Position numbers and translations under genes: made by a program. This document shows, piece by piece, positions 10,101 to 17,142 of a stretch of DNA of 62,387 nucleotides. The notes beneath the pieces were generated by a model, which was given only the letters and a program-made list of their open reading frames with translations, was not told where the DNA came from and ran no database searches. Origin of the DNA: Paenibacillus sp. 32O-W (GTDB taxonomy: Bacteria; Bacillota; Bacilli; Paenibacillales; NBRC-103111); assembly GCF_007679495.1 (NCBI RefSeq), contig NZ_VEGP01000029.1, forward strand, positions 1 through 62,387. Direction: 5' to 3'. Position 1 is the first letter of the stretch. Every line of letters begins with the position of its first letter.

Positions 10101-10369
10101 CGGATTTCAAATTCGGTGCCGTACAAGCTTTTTTCCCGGTTCCGTTTCGGGATGTAAAATTCCCGTTTTTCTTTTTGAATGTTGTCTGCAATGAATGTGG
10201 GGGAAGTGAAGATAAAGCGGACTTCCTCCACCTGATTCAGTTCTTTCATTAAGGCTTCATAGGCATAAATGGAGAAGCATGATGCAGCAATCGATATTTT
10301 GCTGCCTTTACAGAGTTCAAGTTTCAAATTTTCCCCGAGAAGATGGTCGATATTATTGATGATTTCCAT
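7115..10369 (-). CDS. SNF2/DEAD-like helicase with N-terminal phospholipase D-like region
   Basis: A 1084-residue superfamily 2 ATPase. Residues 1-110 resemble the PLD-like fold found in front of such helicases (SKISIAASCFSIYAYEAL), but I see no clear HKD catalytic motif. Walker A is ADSVGLGKT at 271-279, motif II is DESH at 361-364, motif III is SATP at 399-402, and motif VI is QRFGRIDRIG at about 820. It is the first gene of the cluster, with AGAGGTG before its ATG, and its stop overlaps the DUF4391 start. The family is known to translocate on nucleic acid and remodel or drive nucleases; its role here, presumably anti-phage, is inferred from its neighbours. Confidence 0.88.
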   Translation of the reverse strand: MEIINNIDHLLGENLKLELCKGSKISIAASCFSIYAYEALMKELNQVEEVRFIFTSPTFIADNIQKEKREFYIPKRNREKSLYGTEFEIRLKNELTLKAIAKECSDWIRKKVTFKSNRTSGLMQGMLNVQTANEPITYMPIDGFTTVDLGYEKGNALSKMVNKFTEAPFTKMYFDLFDQVWNDKSKLEDVTNQVVEHISSVYKENSPEFIYYVILYNIFNEFLSDITEDILPNEATGFKETEIWKRLYHFQKDAVLGAINKLEKYNGCILADSVGLGKTFTALGIIKYYELRNKSVLLLCPKKLGDNWLTYKQNVTNNILYADRFRYDVLYHTDISRERGKSNDIPLDRLNWGNYDLLVIDESHNFRNNEAKKDKETRYQKLMRKVLKSGVKTKVLMLSATPVNNKFMDLRNQLALAYEGNPEEINSKLGTERGINDIFKRAQSAFNQWSKMDVAERTTETLLGMLDFDFFELLDSLTIARSRKHIQKYYKAEEIGEFPRRLPPLSKFCDLTDRTDVIGYNEIFIELSRINLGIYAPFKYIQPSRLRFYEELYDTSVRGGSGNFRQMDREGSLQLLMRINLLKRLESSVESFRLTLSKIVSKIDQTLQQIEAFERSGKSDAVGYTDIEDANLDDDDWLDDDFSIGDTIKINLSDMDVLRWKEDLMNDHNILSALLSEMRKVTPEHDAKLNTLKQVIDHKINHPINPGNRKVIIFSAFTDTAAYLYTHLSAYMKAKYNIDTAKIVGSDENKNTAGLRNDISTLLTCFSPRSKEKKLTMPDVKGEIDLLIASDCISEGQNLQDCDYLINYDIHWNPVRIIQRFGRIDRIGSQNKEIQLVNFWPNMTLDEYIQLKERVENRMVIMDMTATGDDNVLFNQSSDLEYRKQQLHRLQKEVVDLDDMNTGVSITDLGLNDFRMDLVNYVKENGELDTVPSGLHAVVAADEEKGAKPGVIFVLRNVNEELNPDKQNRLHPFYLVYMSEDGEVITNHMDVKKTLDILRSLCRGQSEPMMDACRSFNQATKDGKKMYMYSMLLEETIRSIVQVKEENDLDSLFSSGGTTALIDSIKGIEDFELITFVVIRQVNA

Positions 10370-10483
10370 AGTTCACCTCTTGTTCCGCCCAAAACCACGT
10401 AACTTTTCTTATTCGACATCTCATGTTGAATTTCCTTGTTTCAAGTTTTCGCAATTCCTACTTTAGGGAAATTCGATTAGGGG

Positions 10484-11011
10484 TTGAAATCGAGAAAAAC
10501 CAAGCCAAAAGTCGTAAAACCAACATTTGAAAGGTTAGATTCAGATGATACCGACCGCAAACGAAGGGCAAGGTGGAAAAAGAGAGGCAGCGACAGGATC
10601 AAACGGCATGTAGCTCTCCTCACAGCCGAGTATCCAGCCGACGACGAGATAGAACAGGATACGGTGAACGAGAAAGAACAAGTTGGGCCTTTTGCCACCG
10701 GAGAGGCTACGCATAAAAAGGCCGAGAAGATTTTGACGCCTCCGAAGCTGGTCGCGTTTTGCAGTAAGAATTCGGGCTTGATTTTGCTGATGGCTGTGGT
10801 GTTCCTCTCTTTGGGTGATGTTGTTCTGGACAAACACCATTCTACCAAAGATTTGGAGCCTTTTTCATATTTTCAAAGGAGCGATACTTTTGAAATTCAG
10901 GTTGATACAAATTTCGCCTCACTTATGGTACGGTTCCCCCCGCATAATCTTAAAAGCGCGGTAGATTTGCTCCACCAGGATGAGGCGTATGAGCTGGTGA
11001 GGGTAGGTTAG
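10484..11011 (+). CDS. Doubtful hypothetical ORF between the defence cluster and rlmH
   Basis: Between the helicase start and rlmH there are about 550 bases without a recognisable gene. The plus strand has an open frame of 175 codons from TTG 10484, charged at the N-terminus ([12 protein letters not shown]) with one hydrophobic stretch ([13 protein letters not shown]). It overlaps the end of rlmH by 93 bases. The minus strand also has two open frames here (10477-10848 and 10541-10840). The plus frame has the more gene-like codon use, but no ribosome site is convincing and I recognise none of the three. It could be a gene remnant left at the edge of an inserted island. Confidence 0.25.
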   Translation: MKSRKTKPKVVKPTFERLDSDDTDRKRRARWKKRGSDRIKRHVALLTAEYPADDEIEQDTVNEKEQVGPFATGEATHKKAEKILTPPKLVAFCSKNSGLILLMAVVFLSLGDVVLDKHHSTKDLEPFSYFQRSDTFEIQVDTNFASLMVRFPPHNLKSAVDLLHQDEAYELVRVG

Positions 11012-11398
11012 GCGGCCGAAGGAGAGGTGCTGATTGGCGCGCTTGAGGACGGCATCGGAGAGGCCGTTGGATCCGCCGATAATGAAGGTGACCTGGCTGC
11101 GGCCGTAGGTGGCCAATTGGTCGAGCTGCCGGGACAGCTCCTCGGATGTCCACATTTGCCCTTCAATGGCCAGGGCGATGACATGTGCATCCGGCTTGAT
11201 TTGCGCCAGGATGCGCTCCCCCTCCTTCGCCTTGACCTGCTCCTCCTCGGCTGCGCTCATCGACTCCGGTGCTTTCTCGTCCGGCAATTCTGTGATCTGC
11301 AGCTTGGCATAGGGCCCCAGCCTTTTGGAGTACTCCGCAATGCCTTGGGTTAAATACTTTTCCTTCAGTTTGCCGACGCCAATAATTTGAATTTGCAC
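10919..11398 (-). CDS. rlmH: 23S rRNA (pseudouridine-1915-N3)-methyltransferase RlmH
   Basis: A SPOUT-class methyltransferase that methylates pseudouridine 1915 in helix 69 of 23S rRNA on the assembled 70S ribosome. At 159 residues it has the standard length. The knot-forming C-terminal part is typical: [11 protein letters not shown] for AdoMet binding and the end [13 protein letters not shown], which is almost invariant in the family. In Bacillales this gene sits downstream of the wal operon and htrA, as here. The neighbouring CxxH/CxxC gene is separated from it by the tandem A repeats, so rlmH probably has its own promoter. Confidence 0.97.
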   Translation of the reverse strand: MQIQIIGVGKLKEKYLTQGIAEYSKRLGPYAKLQITELPDEKAPESMSAAEEEQVKAKEGERILAQIKPDAHVIALAIEGQMWTSEELSRQLDQLATYGRSQVTFIIGGSNGLSDAVLKRANQHLSFGRLTYPHQLIRLILVEQIYRAFKIMRGEPYHK

Positions 11399-11541
11399 AA
11401 TCTTGCGCCCCTTCCTCGTTATTTCTTTATGTATGATTGAGCTGTGAATAGGCCCATGAACAAGCCTCCCAAAGTAATACTAAGTAATATTTAGTATTAT
11501 CAGAAACTTCCGCAGGAATAAACTCCAGTCCGGGAGGATAA

Positions 11542-11905
11542 AAAAAGCTCCAAACGAAGCCTTTTCGAAGATGAATAACCCGGTATTAGAGGTGGCTTTT
11601 TATGCCAATTAGAAAGTTTGTTCCTTGTTTAATGCTTTTAATGAACTTAAACTTTCTAATGTGGTAAAAAAAGCTCCTAACGAAGCCTCTTCGAAGACGA
11701 ATAACCCGGTTTTAAAGGTAGCTTTTTATGCCAATTAGAAAGTCGTTCCATTTTAATGCTTTAATGAACACTTTCTAATGTGGTAAAAAAAGCTCCTAAC
11801 GAAGCCTCTTCGAAGACGAATAACCCGGTTTTAAAGGTAGCTTTTTATGCCAATTAGAAAGTCGTTCCATTTTAATGCTTTAATGAACACTTTCTAATGT
11901 GGTAA
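11542..11905 (+). repeat. Three tandem copies of structured repeat A
   Basis: Three units lie head to tail: 11542-11667 (126 bp), 11668-11786 (119 bp) and 11787-11905 (119 bp). The last two are nearly identical; the first is more diverged. Each begins AAAAAGCTCC and ends ATGTGGTAA, and the array is preceded by GATAA, so every unit boundary is marked by TAA. Each unit predicts an outer stem AAAAAGCT/AGCTTTTT and then a second hairpin with arms ATTAGAAAGT and ACTTTCTAAT. No reading frame is conserved. The array lies between the CxxH/CxxC gene and rlmH. No B element is visible around this copy. Confidence 0.85.
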
Positions 11906-12073
11906 GCAAAACCGCCAGGACTAACCCGGCGGCCATTCAACATTTTCATCTCAGTTGTTAAAGGGAGTTCAAATAAAACACCGGATTCAGCCTCTCTCTG
12001 TGCTGCAAAATTTGTCGTCCGGCGAACCTCCACGCTTGGAGCGCCGAAACTACATGTTTGGTCGTCCGAACTA

Positions 12074-12247
12074 CTAAATCACCAAGAAAAGAGCCTCGTG
12101 CTTGCAGCCCTTCTCCTCGCACAGATGTGGAGGGTCCCATTCTTTGAAGCTGACTTCCGATAGCGCGTATAGGTCCGGCGCCTCTTCATATTCGTCGACG
12201 AATCGATCGATTGCGATTTCCAGATGCTCCTTACAAACGACATACAT
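12074..12247 (-). CDS. Small CxxH/CxxC-family protein (YyzF-like)
   Basis: A 57-residue protein found by direct translation. It begins MYVVCKEHLE and contains a CxxH pair (C5, H8) and two later cysteines (C43 and C48, in LCEEKGCKH). I match it to the Bacillales CxxH/CxxC family (YyzF), which probably binds a metal and has no known function. In that family the second pair is usually CxxC; here the spacing is wider. It lies 33 bases after htrA in the same direction, the position this family normally takes. AGGTGA precedes the ATG by about eleven bases. The conserved place and cysteine pattern make it a real gene despite its size. Confidence 0.75.
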   Translation of the reverse strand: MYVVCKEHLEIAIDRFVDEYEEAPDLYALSEVSFKEWDPPHLCEEKGCKHEALFLVI

Positions 12248-12280
12248 AGCTATGTTCTCACCTATATTCTCTCAAGTTCG

Positions 12281-13453
12281 TCACGACTCGTCATTCTCTG
12301 CGAGCGTTAGCGTAACGGTCTCTTTCTTTCCGTCCCGATAGTACGTAATCGTTATTTTCTCGCCAATTTTCTTGTTCTGGTACAAATATTTGCGCAGAGA
12401 CAGAGTACCATGGACAGGCTGGTTATCCAATTGGACTATAACGTCATTTGTTGACAAACCTGCCTCCGCGGCTGGCCCGTAAACCTCCAAGATTATCGCG
12501 CCGGTCTTCACATCGTCGGGCAGCTTCAGCAATTCCAGCCCGCTCTTGAAGGAAGTCAGATTGACCGTAGATACCCCTATGAACGGACGAAGCACCTTGC
12601 CATGCTCGATCAGTTCATCCAGCACCGCCTTCACCTCATTGATCGGAATCGCGAATCCGAGTCCTTCCACTCCGGTATCCGCCACCTTCAAGCTGTTAAT
12701 CCCGATCACTTTCCCGTCCAGATCAACCAGAGCTCCGCCGCTGTTCCCTTGATTAATAGCCGCATCCGTCTGAATCATGTCCAGCTCCCATTCATACTCG
12801 CCATCATGCCCGGGATAGACCGGGATCGTCCTCTTCGGCCAACTGATAATTCCTGCGGTGACTGTCTGAGACAGCCCGCCGAGGGGATTCCCGATGGCGA
12901 TGGCCGTTTGGCCCGACTTCAATTTATCCGAATTCCCGAATTCCGCCACCGTCTTGATCCCGCTGGCGTCGATTTCCAGGACGGCCAGATCGGCCAAATA
13001 ATCCGCACCAACCACTGTGGCCTGCTTATGCTCCCCGGTAGGCAGCACCACCTCGAACGAGGTCGCTTCCTCCAGCACATGATTATTCGTTACGACTAGC
13101 GCCCGGTCGCCATCCTTCCGGAAAATGACTCCCGAACCCATTCCAATCCCGCGTACCTTGCCTCCGTCTTTATCCTTGATCGAGCTGATGATGCTGACGA
13201 CGGTCGGACTGACTTTATCTACGGCCTTGACCCGGCTGACGTCAATAACCTCCAGAGGAACCGAAGCGGTCGCAGGGGTCCCCTCCCCATGTGAAATAAT
13301 TGACATCAGGAAGAAGGTAACGAGTGAACCCGCTATGGCGGACAGAACCAGCAGCAGGGCAGTCCTGTTGTGCCACCAACGGCGGCGTTCGGGGCCTTTC
13401 CTTGCCCACCTTGACACCTTGGTGGAATAGAATTCGTCATTGAACAAGCTCAT
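12281..13453 (-). CDS. HtrA/DegP-like membrane-anchored serine protease with PDZ domain
   Basis: Trypsin-like protease of the HtrA family that degrades or refolds damaged proteins outside the membrane. A basic cytoplasmic tail is followed by one membrane segment (about residues 31-53). The catalytic triad is visible as His125 (TNNHV), Asp155 (ADLAVLE) and Ser238 (GNSGG). A PDZ domain occupies about residues 285-380, with the binding loop near GPAAEAGL. Length (390) is normal. It matches the YycK/HtrC position downstream of the wal operon in Bacillus, but is separated from walJ by a small convergent gene. Confidence 0.93.
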   Translation of the reverse strand: MSLFNDEFYSTKVSRWARKGPERRRWWHNRTALLLVLSAIAGSLVTFFLMSIISHGEGTPATASVPLEVIDVSRVKAVDKVSPTVVSIISSIKDKDGGKVRGIGMGSGVIFRKDGDRALVVTNNHVLEEATSFEVVLPTGEHKQATVVGADYLADLAVLEIDASGIKTVAEFGNSDKLKSGQTAIAIGNPLGGLSQTVTAGIISWPKRTIPVYPGHDGEYEWELDMIQTDAAINQGNSGGALVDLDGKVIGINSLKVADTGVEGLGFAIPINEVKAVLDELIEHGKVLRPFIGVSTVNLTSFKSGLELLKLPDDVKTGAIILEVYGPAAEAGLSTNDVIVQLDNQPVHGTLSLRKYLYQNKKIGEKITITYYRDGKKETVTLTLAENDES

Positions 13454-13581
13454 CGTTTCCCCTCTTTCCCGCTTAATTTCCGAATCATTTTTATACTGGG
13501 GTGGAATGTTTCGGCACTTTGAAGCCTACAATAATAGTAGCCGCAGCAAAATCATAGATTGCTAGAAAGGTGGTACCGGTT

Positions 13582-13809
13582 ATGAATCTGCATTTTAAAG
13601 AAATCGATTTGATCGGCAAGCTCGCCGACCTTAAGGAAGATCACTATCGGCAAACTCTTGTGCTGAGCGCCATTATCGAGCTGCTGATTGATAAGAAAGT
13701 GATCACCCGTGAAGAAATCGAGACGATGGCCCGGAAGCTGGACCCGGTTATTCCTCATCCAGACTATCCCATTCCGTTGGACGATCAAAGTAAGTATCCT
13801 TTAGAGTAA
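13582..13809 (+). CDS. Conserved-looking hypothetical protein, convergent with walJ
   Basis: A 75-residue protein starting MNLHFKEIDLIGKLADL; the ATG at 13582 has AAAGGTGG eight bases upstream, so I prefer it to the frame-opening GTG at 13570. It is predicted helical and contains EEIETMARKLDPVIPHPDYPIPL. No domain is recognised. It is transcribed against its neighbours, and its last 62 bases overlap the 3' end of walJ on the other strand. The good ribosome site argues for a real gene; function unknown. Confidence 0.65.
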   Translation: MNLHFKEIDLIGKLADLKEDHYRQTLVLSAIIELLIDKKVITREEIETMARKLDPVIPHPDYPIPLDDQSKYPLE

Positions 13810-14554
13810 GCCGCCCATCGTTTAGAGTTATGTCATTCTGTTCCAAAATATTCTCCACCGTCATTCGCGCCAGATCCATCAGATTATGATTCTGGCTCAG
13901 ATGCGCCAGGTACACCCTCTTCGTCTTGCCCCCAAGAATCTCGCTGAGCGCATCGCCCGCGGCTTCATTCGACAGGTGGCCTATATCGCTTAAGATCCGC
14001 CTCTTGATATTCCAGGGGTATTTGCCCATTCGCAGCATCTCGACATCATGATTCGATTCCAGAATGAGCACGTCGGAATCCAGCACCTGCTCCTTGACCT
14101 TGCTGCTCATATATCCCAGATCGGTGGCGAGACTAAGCTTCTTGTCTCCTTCATAGAAGCAGTAGCCCACCGGCTCCGCCGCGTCATGGGAAATCGCGTA
14201 GGACTCCACTTGAATGGAATCGAACTCGATCATGCTTCCGGTATCCATAACCTTCACATTGGCTTCAGCGATTTCCCCAATCTGCTTGTTCAGAGCCTCC
14301 CATGTTTTCTCATTCGCATATATGGGCAAATCATATTTCCGGGCCAGTGCTCCCAGCCCTTTGATATGATCGGAGTGCTCATGAGTGACAAGAATCGCAC
14401 CCAGCTCTTCGCCCGACACGTTCCGTTCTTCCAGCAGCTGTTCAATTTTCTTGGCACTTAGCCCCGCGTCCACCAGCAGCTTGGTTTCCCCGTTCGTCAC
14501 GACCATCGAATTCCCCGTCGAACCGCTTGCCAATACACTAAAACGCAATCCCAT
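13748..14554 (-). CDS. walJ: WalJ (YycJ) metallo-beta-lactamase fold hydrolase
   Basis: MBL-fold protein of the YycJ/WalJ group, reported in Bacillales to link cell-wall control with DNA metabolism, possibly as an exonuclease. The zinc motif THEHSDH is clear (about residues 57-63), with further ligands in SNHD and in LAHLSQNHN near the C-terminus. Length (268) is typical. It lies 227 bases after walI and is the last gene of the walRKHIJ series. The 3' end overlaps a convergent small gene by 62 bases. Confidence 0.93.
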   Translation of the reverse strand: MGLRFSVLASGSTGNSMVVTNGETKLLVDAGLSAKKIEQLLEERNVSGEELGAILVTHEHSDHIKGLGALARKYDLPIYANEKTWEALNKQIGEIAEANVKVMDTGSMIEFDSIQVESYAISHDAAEPVGYCFYEGDKKLSLATDLGYMSSKVKEQVLDSDVLILESNHDVEMLRMGKYPWNIKRRILSDIGHLSNEAAGDALSEILGGKTKRVYLAHLSQNHNLMDLARMTVENILEQNDITLNDGRLTLKDTYFDRPTEWDSLDEE

Positions 14555-14630
14555 GTCAAAACTCCTATTCCTTGCCGTTATCCGACGTGAAGCTCATTCT
14601 TTCGTCAGTTCTGTTGCATATATCATATAT

Positions 14631-14661
14631 GTATAAGCCTAGCAATTAGCCAAGCTTATAC
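14631..14661. promoter_or_regulatory. Inverted repeat upstream of walJ
   Basis: GTATAAGC and GCTTATAC form an interrupted palindrome of 31 bases in the 227-base gap between walI and walJ. On the minus strand its centre overlaps a possible promoter (TTGCTA, 17 bases, TATATG). It has no T-run, so an operator is more likely than a terminator. Nothing else is evident in this gap. Confidence 0.4.
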
Positions 14662-14781
14662 TTCAGGGCTGTTACTCGCAAATTTTTGTGAAAACAACCC
14701 CGTTTGAAATCCGAAATATCAATATAAATCTGGTATGCAAAGCTTCCTCTAATACCGGTTTATCCTTTGAAAATAGCTTCA

Positions 14782-15531
14782 TTAGGGACTTTTCTTAGTA
14801 TCCCGACTTTCCTCTACTTCCCCGTTATATGCTTGAACGTAGTAAGGGTTGCCCTCCTCCGGAGTAATCCTCCAGAAGGGAAGCATATACTGGGTCTCCG
14901 AATCGAAGTTCGGCCCGTGATACCCCAGCTTCACATCGACAATAACGGTTCCTTCCGGAAGATAATTCTCCGCTAGGCTGCGAATCGCCGTATAAGCCGA
15001 GATCACCTTCTGTTCTTGCTGCTCTCCTCCTGATTGTACTTCAACATAGGCTTGTTTGTAACCTGTAATTTGCCCGTTCTCCTCATATAATTGCAAAGTC
15101 ACGTCAAACAACGGTATTTTATCCACCAGTTGATTAAAGACATACACTCCGTTGCCGCTGCGCACCGGATCGAAAGCATACTGATCGGCATACCTTACGG
15201 ACGATCGGCTGGTTAATTCCCTGGCCAGGTTCTTGCTGAACGGACTGGACCATTTAAGCGGGCTGTCTAGCGGAATCTTCTCGGCATTGCGGGAAGCTTC
15301 GTCGAATTGGACGGTAAAGCTCTTCAGCTTGGGAGCATCCTTGGGGACCTCCTCTACCTTCAATTGAATATTTTTGCTGGCAAGAAGCTTGCTCGTCTCC
15401 TCAATAATGAAAGCCGTGTCGGATTCGGTGCCCGTCTGACCCCAGCGGGTCGTCCACAGTTGATATCCGAGCATAATGTTCAGAAAGAGAAAAGATAGAA
15501 TCAAAATCGTTTTCGCCCTTCCCCAATCCAT
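14782..15531 (-). CDS. walI: WalI (YycI), regulatory membrane protein of WalK
   Basis: Bitopic membrane protein that, with WalH, controls the WalK sensor kinase. One N-terminal membrane helix (TILILSFLFLNIMLGYQL) precedes an extracellular YycI-type domain ending in GNPYYVQAYNGEV. I place the start at MDWGRAK (15531), seven codons inside the longest frame, because AAGGAG lies about nine bases before it. In Bacillus walH and walI are contiguous; here about 300 bases separate them, so walI may have its own promoter. Confidence 0.9.
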   Translation of the reverse strand: MDWGRAKTILILSFLFLNIMLGYQLWTTRWGQTGTESDTAFIIEETSKLLASKNIQLKVEEVPKDAPKLKSFTVQFDEASRNAEKIPLDSPLKWSSPFSKNLARELTSRSSVRYADQYAFDPVRSGNGVYVFNQLVDKIPLFDVTLQLYEENGQITGYKQAYVEVQSGGEQQEQKVISAYTAIRSLAENYLPEGTVIVDVKLGYHGPNFDSETQYMLPFWRITPEEGNPYYVQAYNGEVEESRDTKKSP

Positions 15532-15831
15532 GGCCTCACGCTCCTTGTCCAACGCCTAATTTAGTCCGCCTCGTCCGGCCGTGCCCGGTCCTCGCCCAGT
15601 CCTTCTGTTGATTACCGTTGTTATCATCGATTGCTGTTCTTATGTCCATTCCTGCCGCTCAGGGTATTCCTTGGCCGCCCAACCGAAGTGTCCCGCCCCT
15701 TGGCTTAACCTATAGCTTGCAATAGCCAAATCTCTGCGCGGACCCTTCTCTTGAGCAACCTTTCAGAGAGCTTTCCCCATACTTCATCACCCTTGAAAAT
15801 GCTTCTCCGAGCATTTCACCGGATCATTTCT
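15532..15831. other. Unusual non-coding gap between walH and walI
   Basis: About 300 bases separate two genes that are normally adjacent. I see no open frame with a ribosome site. Just after walH the minus strand has a hairpin with arms AAATGCT and AGCATTT (15796-15816) followed by a short T-rich run, which could be a weak terminator. The rest is fairly GC-rich and may hold a promoter for walI that I cannot place. Confidence 0.5.
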
Positions 15832-17142
15832 CTAGCTCCCGGCCAGTTCCTCGCTCATCGGCTCCTTGAGGAACCGGTAAGTGCCGTCCTGCAGCTCTAC
15901 GGCCCACTGGGGGACCAGATGGATCTTCTCATCTCCGAGAGTGGCCTGGTAAGCCGGGTAGACCGCCACCGGATTTAGACCGCTCTGTTCCAGCATTGTG
16001 GCCAACGCATCTCCGCCAGGCAGACGGTACGCGCTCTTCTCCGCCAATCTGATATCCATGTTGATCATTGACCGTTCGTAGTTGGATATAACCCCTTTTT
16101 GCATGACGATCTTGATGTACCCGAAGCTGCTCTGCTCCGTATTCATCACCGGATAACCCCCGACATACTGTCTGAATTCGAACGTTTGCGGCCCGAAGGC
16201 ATAATTCGGACTTACCCGGCTGAATAAATAGTCGCTGTTCCATCCCCCGTGACGGTTAATGAACTTCACCGCGTTCGTCAAATTTTCTTTCGTTTCCGCT
16301 CTGCTTTCTACCGGTACCGAGACCGGGTCCGAATAACTAAACCAATGATCCCCATTGCGGACCTGAAGCCCTCTCTTGCCGTCTGTATAAATCTGCGCCC
16401 CATCCCGCTCGAAGAGGAAGCGGGCCATTCCCGGGTCGGGAAACAGACTGCGTTTAAGCTGATCCTCTGTGAAAATATTGAAGGGCACCTTATATTGAAC
16501 CATCTGCAAATCGACTGCCGGAAGATAATAGTCATGTCTGCTGTCCGGATAGTAAGCGGGAAGATGAGCCCCGAGGCCTATTTTATTTTCCAGCTCTTTG
16601 ACCGTTAAGTCCGATTGAACCGCCTCGTAGACGATTTCGGGGGAATCACTCAGAAAGTACGTCTTTACTTCTTCCTTAGATTCGTATATCCAGATTTTGG
16701 ATATACCTACATCCTCCACCGTAAAATCTTCCTTGATTTTCATAATGCTCTTCAAAGTCCCAATCGGCACGGCTTCCTTGAAGCGGATTTCGATACCCGG
16801 CCTTGTATCCCGAATCAAATCCCAGTCCAGATAGGAAGCCGGAAGATTCGTGCGGCGCAAGTTTTCGAAAGAACGCTGTTTCAGCAAATCCGAGTACACC
16901 ATATTATAAAATTGATGTCCGTATGGAAGTACCGTATGCTGCTTGTTTCCAAAATGGATGATCATCTGTTCGGGAAGAATGAGATCGGCCAAAGCGGCCG
17001 GCGGGCCATCCAGCCCCGAATCGACATATTCCATCTGATTGATAGGTTCGTAATTCGGTGAGCTGTAGGCCAGCAAATAGCTTTGGACCAGGCTAGCGGC
17101 GACAAGAACAACCAGCGCAACGGTTTTAGCTTTTTCCATCAT
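15832..17142 (-). CDS. walH: WalH (YycH), regulatory membrane protein of WalK
   Basis: Membrane-anchored extracellular regulator that works with WalI on the WalK kinase. A single N-terminal hydrophobic segment (TVALVVLVAASLVQSYLLAY) is followed by a large extracytoplasmic region. The length of 436 residues is close to the usual 440-455. The start overlaps the end of walK by 17 bases, consistent with coupled translation. ATG codons 1 and 2 are both possible. The C-terminus (FLKEPMSEELAGS) seems complete, so the gap that follows is not a frameshifted tail as far as I can see. Confidence 0.92.
   Translation of the reverse strand: MMEKAKTVALVVLVAASLVQSYLLAYSSPNYEPINQMEYVDSGLDGPPAALADLILPEQMIIHFGNKQHTVLPYGHQFYNMVYSDLLKQRSFENLRRTNLPASYLDWDLIRDTRPGIEIRFKEAVPIGTLKSIMKIKEDFTVEDVGISKIWIYESKEEVKTYFLSDSPEIVYEAVQSDLTVKELENKIGLGAHLPAYYPDSRHDYYLPAVDLQMVQYKVPFNIFTEDQLKRSLFPDPGMARFLFERDGAQIYTDGKRGLQVRNGDHWFSYSDPVSVPVESRAETKENLTNAVKFINRHGGWNSDYLFSRVSPNYAFGPQTFEFRQYVGGYPVMNTEQSSFGYIKIVMQKGVISNYERSMINMDIRLAEKSAYRLPGGDALATMLEQSGLNPVAVYPAYQATLGDEKIHLVPQWAVELQDGTYRFLKEPMSEELAGS

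Noticed and set aside
7115-10369. BREX, DISARM or Zorya assignment for the defence cluster
   Set aside because: The marker genes of those systems (PglZ/BrxC, DrmA/DrmB, ZorA/ZorB) are missing.
11542-11905. CRISPR array
   Set aside because: The three tandem units are whole repeats of 119-126 bases with no unique spacers and no cas genes nearby.
11958-12140. Minus-strand frame of 60 codons near the CxxH/CxxC gene
   Set aside because: It overlaps the CxxH/CxxC gene in another frame and has no ribosome site or family pattern.
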